Below are positions 46,764 to 61,700 of a stretch of DNA of 64,000 bases, piece after piece. The position numbers were made by a program, and so were the translations under genes. Positions within the stretch are counted from its first letter, which is position 1, and every line of letters begins with the position of its first letter. Where the stretch lies: assembly GCA_921293015.1 (NCBI GenBank), contig OV121096.1:24377729-24441728 (forward strand), in the 5' to 3' direction. The notes beneath the pieces are model-generated. The model did not search any database, had not been told where the DNA came from, and worked only from the letters and a program-made list of their open reading frames with translations. This DNA comes from Phorcus lineatus. Its lineage: Eukaryota > Mollusca > Gastropoda > Trochida > Trochidae.

Positions 46764-49700
46764 GGAGAGAGACACAGTGAGAGAGAAGGTGACACAAAGG
46801 GGAAAAAAGACAGGAGAGATGATAAAAAAGACGTAGACTTTCAGAAAGATAGAAAGGTGGATATCAAAAAAATAGATAGATAGTTACTGATTGAACATCG
46901 GTTAGGGGATAGGAGAGACGGTAAAAGAAAGGAGAAAACCTACAACGATAGAGGTTAGACATATTGATGGAGGCATAGAGAGGGAAACACTGAAGAGGAG
47001 GAAGAAAGTCTAGAGGAGCAGAGTTGTAACAAGAGATAAATAGATAAACTTTTTTAACCTTCTAAACCTTCCCGTGGGTGTGATAGATTTCACTACGGTC
47101 TCACATATCTTTAAATGACATAACGAAATGACAGTGGTTCTAAAGACATTGATTTACTACCAAGGATTAGATAAAAAGAACTAAAACGGCAGTAAATGAT
47201 ATTCAGGATGATAAACGGGATATGTTCTAATGCTTCACTGTTGACAAAGTTCCGTTGACAAACCATGTTCACGGTTCATTTAATCCGTATAAATTTCCAC
47301 TAGGTCAACTGTAAACAGCTGTAAATAGACGCACAAATGTTCGTTGCTCATTTGTATAACATCTATGTTTAAACACCATATCTAAGAATATAAAGTGATC
47401 ATAACCATTGATAACAAGTAATTAAATTTGTCCATACTTTGGTAGTAATGAGAATAAGCTGGAAGATATATACTCCTCAATTCATATATGCTTAGCATAC
47501 CAAAATGACATGAAATCGTTTTCCTGTTGTGATTTACAAAAGGCATCTATACGATTTCATTCCGAAAACAACGTAGCTTTGTTTGACGTTTACCTGTAAT
47601 ACTGATTGATAAGACGTAATGTTTGATCATAGAATTTAATTTTAGAACTTAATAGGGATTATCTCACGGCGATTTAAAACACTACGGCAATATTGCTACA
47701 TCATCCGCTGTAATAGAATGCAGTTAGGAAATTGCTTTGAGTTTCATCAAAGAATAGACTATTGCCATCAGATGTTATTGCATCATTAATAAGTTCCTCG
47801 ATATACAAAATAAAAAGTGCCGGGGTAAAAATGCACCTTTGTCACACTCCACATGATCGGGAAAATACTTCAGGCTTCGATAATTTGTTGTATGTCAGAT
47901 GCTATTACATTTGGAAATACAGTTTTCAATAAATAATGAATATCGTTTCATGAATGCCTCTTTGTAATAACAAATAACATTTACATTAATTAGGTAAAAT
48001 AGTGGTGCGCATTTCTTGATCCTTTGACAATGAATGAAGATGATTCCAATGACATTGAATGTTTTTTGTTTCATTGATTGCGTCTGGCTGTGACATGTAT
48101 GATATTAAATCATCACGGCAACCAAAATATCCAAAAATAATTACCTTCATTAAAACGCGCTAATAGCATTTATGACAAAGGTGCGAATGGTTTTGATTGA
48201 AAATTAGCTAAATGACTCTTGTTCCAAACATGATGCTTCTAATATAATTATTGGTTCCAGCGGCAATGACAACGACACTGGTTCCAAACCAATCACTTTC
48301 GAAGATATTGGTTCCAAACCAATAACTTTAGAAGACATTGGTTCCAAACCAATCACTTTCGAAGACACTAGTTCTAAACCAATCACTTTCTCAGACACTG
48401 GTTCCAAACTAATCACTTTCGAAGACACTGGTTTTAAACCAATCACTTTCGAAGACACTGGTTTCAAACCAATCACTTTCGAAGACACTGGTTCTAAGCT
48501 AATCACGTTCGAAGACACTGGTTCCAAACATATTCTGACATGGCTGCCAAGATTACATGAAAAATTCTTCGATAAGAGATGAATACCTATTGGGTTCAAT
48601 TACAGTGGTTCCGTGTTATATTTTGGAAATGTATTATGGATATAAAGATCACATATACTTGCAGGTTTGCCGGGTGAGATGTACATGAGGATGCTGCAGA
48701 TGATGATCCTACCTTTAATTATCTGCAGCGTAATCACAGGTAAGACAGGAAGGCATGTTATCAAATATTTACTAGTCAATTCTTTTTTTCGATAGAATTT
48801 GCAGATGTTTTGTATATTCCTAAGTGCCACGTCGATAATGGTTAAGATATTGGTCAAGTAGGATAAGTAATAGTGAGTGAGCGAGTGAGTTGTTGTTTAA
48901 CGCCCCTTGGGTAATATTACAGCCATTAGCGGCGTGAGGATAAGCAATAACTCACTCACTTACATTGTATGTGTTATGAGTTAATATTATGCTCCTTATT
49001 ACTCATTATAATAACTGAAATACATATTCATTTACCTTGTATACTAAAAGTTCTTGAAATGGAAATTTTTTGTATGTACAGTTAATTTGAGGTCTTTGGC
49101 TTCCATAAGTTTTTTCTTCACGGAAGAGTATACTTGAAAAGTTATAATGGTACGGGTATAACATATAAATGATGACACATCAAGAAGAGTAAGTTAAATA
49201 TTTTGTTCCTGTTTTTTAAGTTACTGCACGATCAATAGTTTATTTGTGAAAATTCAGGAGTCCGTTGGCAGTGAATGAAATAAGGTTCGATAGCTCTTTT
49301 CTCCGGACTGGTATATGTTGGCACTTTCTTTAATCTTGCCATTCACATAGACACTTTGGGGATGGCTGTCAAAGAGTGATGTTATATTTACGCGTTAACG
49401 ATCAATTGTATACCTAATATATGTATTGTCTAAATATTCCAATTGGTATTTTATTAATTGATATATTGATATTCTGCTATATACACATATGTATTTCCAG
49501 GTACTGCGTCTGTTGACCCTAAGTGTAATGGACGTGTTAGCATGGTGGCTCTGATCTACATCATCGTCACCAACACATTTCCTTGTCTCATCGCTATAGC
49601 GCTTTCCTACCTCATTAAACCGGGTACGTAATTACAGGGGTAGGAGCACGTTCTTTTAGATAAATAAAGTGATCTCACGAAGAGAAACTTTAGTACCACA

Positions 49701-52700
49701 AATTGCTGGACAATGCTTTTTTTAAAGAAGCCATTTTAAAACGAACGTACGATGATCGCTTAACCTATGCTACCTTCTACAAAAATAACACCCAATGGTT
49801 GCTTAATACTTGATTATTTCCTCTACAAATATGGATGATTTGGACTGAGAAATGAGATATTCTGACCCCTTGAGAATAATATGTTTGGCATAATCTAATG
49901 TTTTGTGGTAAAAGTTGAAGGAATGAATCTTTCGAAAAAAGTGATATTGCTGAGTACGTTTCTAGGTATGTAATACTTACATAAGATACATTTTTTCAAG
50001 AGATTACACGTGTTAATCATGGATGCAAAGCCATGGTTCGTGTAGTGTTGATGAACTAATATTTGATATTAAAAAAATTCTTCTTCTATGAAACTTACCT
50101 TGATAGAGATTAGTTTCAGGGTATCGAATTCGTTAACACTATGAAGTGCTATGTAGACACAGTAACATTTTTCAAAAGAACGATTAAGTGTAGAGGAACA
50201 CATGATAGTAGACATTGGAGATGTATTACAAGTCATAAAAGTCTGTGTGTGTAAAATGAATAAGAACAAATTCACCGACCTTTCAAGCAAAAATATGTCA
50301 TACATTTTTAACCAATTGTTTACAAGACATAAATATAATCTTGAAAGTATATGACGTTTCCTTTATTCAATCTTATAACTACCAGTTGACTTGTTCCATT
50401 TATTTGAAAGACCTGCATCTATTCTAACTAAAGCACACGCTACAAGTCCCGCTGTTAAAGGACACGCTAACCTAGATATTTTGGTTTGAAGCGACATTTG
50501 ACTAGGTTTACGTTTAAAGGGGCAGTACCATATTATTTAGGTAAATGAAGTGATCTCATGAAAATAAAAATAAATGTTGCTAATAGCTTGCCAATGTTTT
50601 TTAATCCAAAAAAAGTTTTAAAACTAACGTTCCATGTTTAAGGGGATACATTTTCCTACTTCAAATAATCAAGGTGCTCACATAAAAATGGCCGTAAGTG
50701 ATTTGATACTTGATAATGTCCTCTACGACTGCCGAGGACGGGGTCGATTAATGAGATGATTGACCCTCTGGAGATATTTTGGAAATATTCAAGTTTATTG
50801 AACTTTCAAGTATATATGTTTCAAATTTCATTTTGTTTGCAATAAAATCATTGCAGTTGCATTTGTCTGTAAAACGTCTTTTGATAAGTAAACGTGAACT
50901 CTATTGTAGGAGTTGGGGCGACCGTAAACGATGCAAAAGGGGTCAAAGTAACTGACCCCGATGAGGTCATAGCAACGCAGGACATATTTGCAGACTTGAT
51001 AAGGTGAGCAGCTCTTTATGACTTGTAGAGAAAACTTCAACACATTGATGACAGATATACCAAAACCTTATTATAAGTATAAGTAATAAGAAAGCATGAT
51101 TCTTGTCAGAGCTACAACTCTTGTATTGTAACGAAAAAGACTAAATTGCACGTGCAAGTTAAGAAATATAAACTTTCAGAATAAAACAACTGATTTGAAC
51201 GTGCACCGCGTGCAGATCAAAGATGTCTGACGTGTGTTGATTTACTCGTATGAAATATACTTTGACACGCATTTGCACGTGAAGTGATATGTTAATGGTG
51301 TTAAGGGGGGACGAAGGGAAATTATGAAATAACAGAACTTCTAGAATGGAAAGTAACCTCATTGGTTTCATTTGCAAAAAGACCGTTTATTTATCAAACG
51401 CTTAATGCTAAACTTGAGGTATTTTAATTTATCCAAAGATAAAGTAAAAGTAAAATACTGTTCGGGGACAAGAATGATTCTATCGTTCCATTTCTGATAT
51501 CTAATCAACTTATCTTTATATAAATGATAAAGCATTAACTTATAAAAATGTACTAACAATTTTAATTTCATTTTTTCTAGAAATTTAATGCCAAGCAACC
51601 TCATCTCTGCTTGTTTTCAACAGGTGAATATCATTATAAATGTATAAGCGAGCATTGACCTTTTTATCTTTTAAATAAATTTTAAATGGATGTGTATGTA
51701 TGAATTGATTAAATATTAATTTCACACATGAATTAACCTTTTATTATTTTTGAATAATACATACTCAGTGTACTACGAATTGATTTGAATAATTCTTTCC
51801 AAAAGTTCAAAACCTCTCAATACCGTAGGTTCCGTAAAAATAAATTCTATATAAAATGTTTAAAGGACAATAAATAGTAATGATCATCATCAATCGTCAT
51901 CAGCATAATAATCATCATCATCGTCGTCGTCATCAACGTCCTAATCATCTATTCATTACCACCATCATCATCAATCCAATACCAACATCATCTTCATTAT
52001 CATTCATCCAATACTATCATCACCATTATTAATAGCATTATCATCAATTATCATCATTAATTCTATTCCAAGGCGACAACCAAGTACAACCTAGTTGAAG
52101 AGACGACCATTAAGAACGTATCTGGAGTTATGGAGAATGTCACTACAGTCACTCGTTCCAGGGTGCACACGGCCAGTAACTCGCCCAATGTGCTCGGTAA
52201 CTTTCTACTTCTTTGCATCATTAAAACATAAGAAAAAATATGATTTATATGATAAACCTTTTCATATGAAGATTAAATCAGACAGAAATAAATCATAACA
52301 ACTTTGTTGATTAATCACTAGAACTTACTAAAAAATGTCTCATTTAATAAAAGTCGTATGAAAGAATGTGTGGATTGGTATCTGCCGAGCGAAAACGAGT
52401 TAGATGAATTGTATTAAACGGAACCGGGTTTAATATTTTATCCTTTACTCTTAGATTTGAATATAACTGAAGGCAAGAAAATGACTGTTGGGAAGCTCAC
52501 TTGTAAATAGGACACCTTGCCGCACCAAAAACAGTATGACGACAAAAGATAACAATTTTAACGTCATGTCAGTGGGCAACATACGGTGTTATAACAAATG
52601 TGTAATTACATGGCAAATTTCTCTTTAAGCGATATTTTCAACGTTTTCTAAATATAAATATGTTAAACAGTATTTGTATTTAACTCTGATGAATTAACAT

Positions 52701-55700
52701 TTAGCTCGTTATTCTATATCAACAAATTTTAACAGTTGTTGTTAGATGTTGTCATGATAATTTTTAAAGTGAGGTGATATGGGGTTTCACGCCGCTTTCA
52801 AGAGTATTTCACTTAAATCGCGGCTGCTAGTATTATTGCAGGGAGAAAGCCCTTAACACCATTGTGGCTATGCATTGCGTTGAAACCTGCGAGCATCGGC
52901 TAGAACCATCCATGGGTGGTACTGCACTGAAAGTCAGTGTAGCATTGCACCCCGACCTGACTGCTTGTAGAACAGTTCTCTACTGCAGACAAAGTTGCCG
53001 AGCCCCTGGCGGGAATCGTGCCACGGACGTCTCGATCCGAAGCCGAACGCGCAAACCACTGAGCATTTAAAATTTTTAAGCTCTCAGACTGAAGGTCACA
53101 CATCTGGTAATGAAACCCCCCGTTGTTACTGAACTACATTAGCTTTGTCGTGGTCTAAGTATTTTGACATCGTTATAGTTAATTTTGAGATTACATTACG
53201 TGCTTTGATTCCCATATTCAAGTGACACTCACTGATTTGTGGTATAGTAACATGTGGCTAACATTATGGATGGTGGTATTTCATCAGAGAGCAGTGACCG
53301 TTCTCAATCGTATCGGAATGCTTATCGCTTTAGTATAGTGTCAAAAATATGAAAGTATAAAGTCACAATTTTGTTCGAAAACCGGACAATGCAGCATGGT
53401 TGGTGCCTACTAATTAAATCTCATTGAAATCAGTTCGAAACTTTTCCTCGTACTTCGCTGCGTTTCTTGATATGACCACTGTTCCATAAGAGCCGTGTCA
53501 GACGGCCGTGACCGCCATACTGTGTCAGCCAATGAGCATCGAGGCTGGAAAGACATTGGCAACGTTTGAATTGACATTCAAATCACCACATCTAACCTTT
53601 GTATCTCGAAATTAAAGCTTCTGAAGGGAACCGAGAAAAGCCGAGCGTGGATGAACGCAAAATGATCGTGTGTTTGAGTACTATCACGACGAATGCGCTC
53701 ATATTTGGTCGGAAATTTAACTATGTTTGCGACCCCGGGGAAGATAATGAGGAAGATTTATTATCGATACTATATTTGCGTTTGATTTGCCATTTTCTTC
53801 GTCTAAGAGCAGTTTTCAGAAATTTTGGAAGTTATAGTGAAGAAATTTACCAAAACTAAACTAAGACACATTATTGAATAGGTCTACAAAGCATTTATCT
53901 CAAAATAAGGTCGACAATAATTTTTTCAAAGTGTTTCGAGGAATTATTTTCAAATTTCAAATTAAGTATTTTTCTGAATGGGGGCAGATATGAAAAGCAA
54001 TTGTAGAAACAGAAACATTTGCAGTTGCAATTGATAAATGACATACAGTTACATATTTCGAACTCAGATCCCCCGTTGGATTATTGACCTTAAAATGGAT
54101 TACTCCCGAGGGTGATCCCCCCTCTCGCTCTTTCGCTTTCATTCAAAAACTCCTGGATCCGCCACTGGTGTGTATCTAAAAAGCGACAATTATTTTTTCA
54201 AAATGATAGATCTCAGTTGCAACAACAATGCTGTTCATTTTTCATGCTTTCTATTTAATAATTTGGCAAAACATTTTTCAGAACGTCCCTTAGATCTACT
54301 TTCGACTTTCCGCAAACTTTGATGATCAGTCAAAAGCGATATGTACGCGGACCTGTGATAGGTTAAAATAATTGAAGGTGAAAGGTCACGGTCAAGGCCG
54401 TCTGACACGGCTTTTATGGATCCGTGGTCAGATCAAGAAGCGCAGCGAGGTACGAGGGACAAGTTTCGTGCTGATTTCAATGAGATTGCTACTAATTACA
54501 CAAGAATTCAGATTTATCAAAAGCTATAAAAGAACAACTTTTATAGTTTGCTTATTTTACTTTTACTCACGTTAGTAGGATACGTTATAAAAGATTATTT
54601 TTGGTTTCTCATTAAAAATGATTGCCGTAATTTGACATTTTGAGATGAATATATGACACTTTTTAAATTTATATCAATGTAGGTATCATTTTGGTACTTA
54701 TCCAAGTCAAATTATTGTAATAAAAAACACATTGCTACGTCCTAATATCAGTCAAATGAAAGCAAATATTTCTCTTCGTTTTCTTAATTATTTTAAAAAA
54801 AAATACATTGTAAGTAATATTATACATGTACTGTGAACAAATGTACACATGTATATGCTTATGCTAATTATATATATATTTTATCACACTGTTATAATTG
54901 AAATACTACCCTTAGCCAAAGGTCTTTAAAGCAATTGATGTAATCATCCTCTGTCACAACATGATTTATAGCCTTCATTAGATTTTGTATTTCGCATTGA
55001 TGTCTCTGGCCTATATAACATGCATACAAAGAATTATTCAATAAGAACCAGGGTCTGTATTTACGAAGACTATAGTGCTAAGATACTCGTAAGCCAATGT
55101 TAATAGATGGTATTTACTACTATCTTAGTGCTGAGAGGGTTTCGAAATACAAGTCCTTGTTTATTTAATGAGAGAATGTCACAACATGAGCCTAATTTGA
55201 TGTTGTATTACGCATAAATGTCATTTGACTATATTACATACATACAAAGAATTCATTTCAATCATGAACCAGGATGTCGATTTCAAAGCACTCTTAGTGC
55301 TAAGATTGCCGTAGGCTAATGTTAATGAATGGTATTCACGACAATTTTAATGCCAAGAGAGCTTCATGAATACGGTTGCATATCAAAAGTTTGTTCACTT
55401 ACTACTGTATCTTAGTGCAAATACCATGTAATTTGGGTTTGATTTGAACGTCAATAAAATAACTTCAGCAGAACTGACTTAATATCTCCAATTGTCAATG
55501 TGTAAAATAGACATTTTTAAAAAAGTGTGGGATTGTCTCGTCTCTCGTGCAAAAATTCGTATTTTGGCATGATCAAATAAGTCAAAAGGGGTCAAATTTA
55601 CGAAATTCAGATCTCCTTAAATTTCGATTGAATTATTCCATTTCGGCTCTCTGAGAAAGAAAATCAGCAAAATCATATGGACTTCAGGCACTGTACAGGT

Positions 55701-58700
55701 CCAGTTTTATAAAACAAGGAAATGAAATTTCAATTCTACAGGTTAGTTTTACAGATTTAAGTTGACATAGTTGGGTTAATTTTATATTATTGTTTGTAAA
55801 GAAATATTGTTCAAAGGGTTAATGTAAAGAACCATCACTCTACTCCTAAAGAGGTAACTCAAATATCTCCCCAAGAAACCACTAACATGATGAAGTACAG
55901 AACCTTGACTGTTTGAAGACTATTTGGTATTTGTATTGCAAATTTTCGTATGGGGGAGTTTTGAAAAAAGGAAAGAACTATAGCCACTTATGACCGAGGT
56001 TACCTGGGCATGCACTGATTGAGTAACCTATCTTTGGGAATATAGATTCATTTTCAGATTTAAAATAAGTTTATTTCTTTTAGGGTTGGTGTTATGCTGT
56101 ATGTTGTTCGGCATCGCTGTCTCGGTTATCGGGGAACACGCCAAACCGTTCTTCAAATTCTTCGAGGCTGCCACAATCATCATTCTCAAGATATTAAACT
56201 GGCTGTTATGGTGAGTTAGAGACAGACCATAGTTCATATTATGTTAACATAATTCACCCTATTCAGATCCACGCACCCCTTGCAAGAGTTAAGATTTAAG
56301 AAGAATAACTGACAATCCAATTTCTATCATGTTCTTTTCCTTTACGATAATGATTTTTAAGAATTGATTCTTTATGAAATTGGTCTTTATTCTTTTCACA
56401 TTTTCAAATTCCTAACCATTCCTAATCTCATTCTTCCACTTCAAGGTACACGCCAGTGGGAGTCCTTAGCCTGATCGCTGTGGCTATAGCTAAAGCTGAT
56501 AACATCGTGTTCACCTTCCAGTCTCTTGGCCTGTTTGCAGCAACAGTGGTGGCCAGCCTTGCCATCTACCAACTGTTACTCCTGCCCCTTTTCTTGTTCG
56601 CCCTGACCAGACGGAACCCTTACAAGATCCAGTTAACCTATGGTCGGGCCTGGATGGTTGTCATAGCAGCGGCCTCATCGTGAGTTTAATTGGTTGATAT
56701 CATCTGAACCTGTTACGGAAAGGGTCTACATGAAATAAGAATGACATAATATAGGCATTAACATCAGTTACCTCCTGCTTGATTCCAATCCAATATTTCA
56801 TTGAAATGAATTTGTTTAAACCACTTGCAGTCAATTTATTCTTAACCAATATAGGTTTGGACCGGACCAACTGTTGGTTTAGAATATTTAAGGATAAGAA
56901 GGAATTTTTAAAGGATAAAGACACATTTCTGACCAAATTGAAATGACGGTTTAAAAGGGTGTTAAATTAGGGCAGTATCAGTTTGGAGGGAATGCATTGT
57001 AAAATCACTTACTTTCAGTCACAATCAAGAATTCAAAATTTCAGCCATGCAAGATACTGGACAAGTGAATTAATCATTCGGGAAAATATTAGTCATCCCT
57101 GTCAACTAATTCAGATGTTTTATCATCCTAGCTAACGTGTGGTAACCTTTCCGATACATAGGGCTTTCCTTTGAACCAATACAGGAGAACCATAGCGTCA
57201 GTCCTTAGAACAACATACATCAAACCTGTATGCCTTTCTTTACAGTCATGTTTGCTTACATAAAGGTTTCTCTTAAATTATCATTGCTTTAAGAAGTTCA
57301 TTTTATTCTCCAACAGTGCTGTGGCTATACCTGAGGGTTTGTTGGCGTTACAGAGGTTAAAGGTTGACAGACGAGTGGCTCATTTCGTTGTTCCCTTGGC
57401 AACAGCAACTAACCGTGATGGCAGCACGATATTCATGGCTGCAGCATGTATGTTCATTGGTCAGCTGGCTGGTGAGGACATGACGGGCAGTCAGATTCTC
57501 ACAATATGGTAATTTTTTTGATAAACGTTTACTTAAGTGAGTCTGCGACATCAGGGAATTGACTCCTCGGGGCATATCGAAACAGCAACATAATCAAATT
57601 AAAAGTGTCTTTCTAAAGAGATGTGAAGTCAGATCTCTCTGTTTTAGACTGCGACTTAGTATTTCAAATAAGGCGCTATTCAAACTTCGTACGTTATGTA
57701 ATGTCATGTGTAAGTAGAATAAAGTAAAATAATCATTTTGATCGACTTATGACACTGGTAACCGGCGTCTGGAAAACATACAAAACTATTTCCAACATGG
57801 ATTATCACTCTTTAATTTTCAATTAATCAAATGATTGAGTGTCTATCATTTGACCTGACTTGTGGGTCATCGCGTCACTGTAGCAGCAGTGACAGCAACA
57901 TCTGCTGTGTGAACGAGAGTACTGTCCTGAAGCAGCTGCACTCCTGCATTGAGCTTCCGTCGCCTTTGCCTCAATTCATTAGCATAAAATGTCCCGTTGA
58001 TAGTTTGGGTGTTTCTCTGAGTATTCTATCATGATGATACCCTGGCTATCCCAAAAACCGAGGTCTTAACCTAAACAGTTAAAATTCTTGGCACCCATCT
58101 TGAAGAGAGCTTGCTCATGTGAAGGTCATCTGTCAACAGTGTGTATACCGACCCAAAACTAATGCAACCTAATGTGTCTCAGCTAAGTGTTGAATGATCG
58201 CACATGTCGTGAAAAGCATAAACTAGAACACCACTGGTGGAGGGTCTCGGTCGACCATCCCTGGCATCATCTTCAACCCTCTGCCGGTCACGTTTAACTT
58301 CAGCAGCACACTAGGTAACTGTGGAGAATGCAAGGGAGTCATCAACCAATGCATCCACCATGTCGTCATGGATTTCGTGTTCAAAAATTCCTTTCCAGAA
58401 CAAATTACTGCACACTATTCAACATAATTCTTTATTCCAACTTCTTCATCCCTATGCACTTTGAGATGTGACGTCATCAACGCTACTCCACGGATTGTTG
58501 CAATATTATTTCACAAGCTTCAGAAAAGATTGCTTTCCAAGTTTATAGATAAATTGGACGTTGTGGATTGTTACATAGTGCTCATTCTATGAACTTTTTT
58601 TAATTTATCCTTGTTTGGTAACCTGTGCGTTTATGTTGACGACATAAAATGTTTGATGTTAGGTACTCCTGAAGTATATATATATATATATATTATATTA

Positions 58701-61700
58701 TATATTATACAGCTGCATACCTAAAGTTTGTTCACATACCTGCGTATCGTAGTGCAAATATCATGTAATTTGGCATGTGTTTGAGGCATCGTAGCATTGC
58801 GAAAAGAAACGGATAATTTTGAATTTTCAATACAGAAGAGAAAACCCATTGCACCTTAATGCAACCGTATGTCATACCCAACAGTTAACCGTATTAGTTT
58901 TTGGCAGGTCACTGAAGTGACAAGGGGTCAAAATTTCGAAAATTAACTCTTGTTAGCGCATCACCTAAAGGTTTACAATTATCACTTGACATCATGTCCT
59001 CATATGCCTGTAAATGGCGCCTAACCTATAATCCCTCTAAAAGTGCAATAGTTATCTTTAGTAAAAGAAAATCCAGTAATTCCAAATTTCAATACTGCCT
59101 TGGAGATACAGTAATCCCTCAGTCTGAATCAACAACATATGGTGGTGTCCTCCTAACTTCCGACTTATCAACAAAAGCGCGAATCGAAAGGTACTGTCAG
59201 AAAGCAAGACAAAATGTCAATTCCCTTAGATCTGTAGGATTAAATGTTTCTCAACTCCATCCGCTTACATGTGTTAAAATCTGGCTGAGAATGGTGTTAC
59301 CAACAAGTCTCTATGGCTGTGAAATTCTACCGAACATTGGGGGTCAGCAAGCTGATGCACTTGAAATTACGCAAAGATATTTTGCTCGTATTGTACAGGG
59401 GCTTGATAAAAGATCATCAACAGATTCCACTATTGCAAATTTAGGACTATGGTCACTTGTTGGCTACATTGATAAATGTAAGCTCATATTTCTTGGACGT
59501 CTATGCAAACTTTCTTGTAATAACTTTGCAAAAAGCATATTTTGTGCAAAAATAGCAACCTCTTCAAAATCCTCAATCTGCGATGATATACTTTCAATAC
59601 TCTCTAAATATAATTTGAATGTACATATCGAAAAATATATATCAGATGGTCTATTTCCTTCCAAACTTAAATGGCGTAAAATTGTAAATACATCCGTACA
59701 TAACTATGAAGAACATCTATGGCAAATGCAAACATCTTTTAATGCAAACATGAGTCTTTATGTACATGTGCACAATAAACTAAAATGTCACATTCTTTGG
59801 CAATTATCTTACTTGCACCCTAATTATAAATCTGCTTTACAATTATGCATTAAAGTCTCATCACGTGGAAAAATATCTAAAGAATGCAATCTATGTAATA
59901 ATTATACTAACGACTATGATTTTCATATACTACTACATTGTGAACACTTAAATCCTGACCGAAATGCATTCTTTGTTTTTATGATAGATCTTCTTGAAGT
60001 TGACGCTTATGTGGCCTTTGAACTACAAGATGAAATTAACATGTTAGCCTTTTTATTTGGAGGAATTACTGACTTCAATAAATATATTGAACACAGCACC
60101 TGGGAAACCATTATTTTACAATTTTCACTATATGTTTACGCCTTAAAACGTCATCTTTTACAATGTTACCCGGAATAATCAACTGCCTGTGCATAAAACA
60201 TTAGTAAATGACTACACTGTCTACTATTCTATAATACTGGTACTGTAGATATGTCCATCTACTTAATATAAATCCCTATATTTACTTAATGTCTTAACAT
60301 GTATATTCAATCCTCTTATTTATTGTGTTTGTATATTTAAATGTAAAATTGTATTTGTATAAATTGATGTATTTGTATATATGTTTTTGATCTTCGGTTC
60401 GAACTGGAGGAAATAAAGAATCTCTCTCTCTCTCTTTTGGTATGCAGCTGTAGATCGACTGTCACTTTTATAGTTCCACTCATGCTACCATAATTATTTA
60501 AATGTATAGAATACTAAAGCGACGAGTAAAGTATACCTAATGTTGACTTAACAGAAAATGCATTATTAAATTATGAAAAGCTTTTATTATGCATTTGTTT
60601 AAATGGAATTTAGATTATAAATTATTTTCTGGTTAGTGCAGCTGTGCGTGATTAAGTTTCGCTCTGAGATACACCATTTTACGAAAAGACCATATAAAAA
60701 CTTGGGAATGGAATATTAGTTTTCATTTGGATTTGCGAAAAATCATTATTGTAAATTGTAGTTATCAACAGGTGTGTTAATTGAAATGAATCAGTGAATA
60801 AATTACAACCGCATAATAATTTTCGAGACAAATAAAACCTGTACAAAGTGAACTAAAATATTTATTTTTCTAAATAATTGTAGATAATTACATATTAAAA
60901 CAAAAATACGAGAAATAAAGTATCATACTCCAAAACGGGATTCGAACCCGTCTTCACGAATCTCCTACGTTATATTTACATTTTACCCTGTTACATCACA
61001 GGGTCCTGACTGCAGCGCTGAGTCTGGCTATCCCAGCGCTACCTAGCGCCAGTATTGTGTGTGTCATCATCATTCTCACCGCCCTGGGGATACCGGTCGA
61101 GCAGATTGGTCTACTCTTCGCCTTGGACTGGTTCTTGTGAGTCGGTCATTTACCTCATTTCTATGCAAATACAAGCAGCTCTCTTTTGAAACTAATATCG
61201 ACATTTAGGTTGTTTAGTTTTTTAAATGAATCTTATGGTTTATCTCAGATAATAGCCCAGCTTTTACAAGTCAAACATCATGGTTTCTGTTAGGTTATTA
61301 AGATCATTTTGTAGTTTCAATATTTTTGTCATTTGATCATTCTCATTCTGCGTCCAATTGAAGCCATTTGTGATCATTTCTGTCATTTCAGCATTCATAA
61401 TGCGTCCAGTTGAAGCCATTTGTAATAACTTCTGTCATTTCAGCATTCATAATGCGTCCAGTTGAAGTAAATTGTCTTTGTTCAAGATACCGGGAATTCT
61501 CGTATTTAAGCCCTGCCGTTATCAAGACCATGGGCTTAATAACGAGTTTAAATTTCGAATTTAAGCCCATGGGCTTAAATTTAAAATTAATTTTAAATTG
61601 GTCTCCCTTTCAAAATTTCAAACCGCAGGTACTTACTTTGACGGCTTCGCGTCGAATTGGTGATTATAACACTGTCAGTGCCGTTAGAGCGTTTCACATT

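Larger units (their letters stand above)
42170..48664 (+). other. SLC1-like intron 1
   Basis: 6.5-kb intron dominated by the trinucleotide array at 42683-43950, the GA array at 46517-46770 and the 30-bp minisatellite at 48274-48533. The stretch 43980-45900 is AT-rich with no recognised feature. Confidence 0.7.
57509..61001 (+). other. SLC1-like intron 9
   Basis: 3.5-kb intron. Contains a TA run at 58679-58706, a repeat R1 copy at 58710-58945 and a 5'-truncated LINE at 58947-60440. The stretch 57530-58670 holds nothing recognised. Confidence 0.7.

Noticed and set aside
46343..46883. Arg/Glu- and Ser/Leu-rich frames
   Set aside because: Translation of the GA/GACA microsatellite on both strands.
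48274..48533. CRISPR-like direct repeats of 30 bp
   Set aside because: Units abut without spacers and the genome is eukaryotic; this is a minisatellite.
53599..53859. 86-codon frame as a transposase
   Set aside because: Too short and without a DDE or other recognisable catalytic pattern; kept only as the interior of the long-TIR element.
60930..60975. tRNA gene
   Set aside because: Good B box only; no cloverleaf with an acceptor and D arm could be formed by eye.
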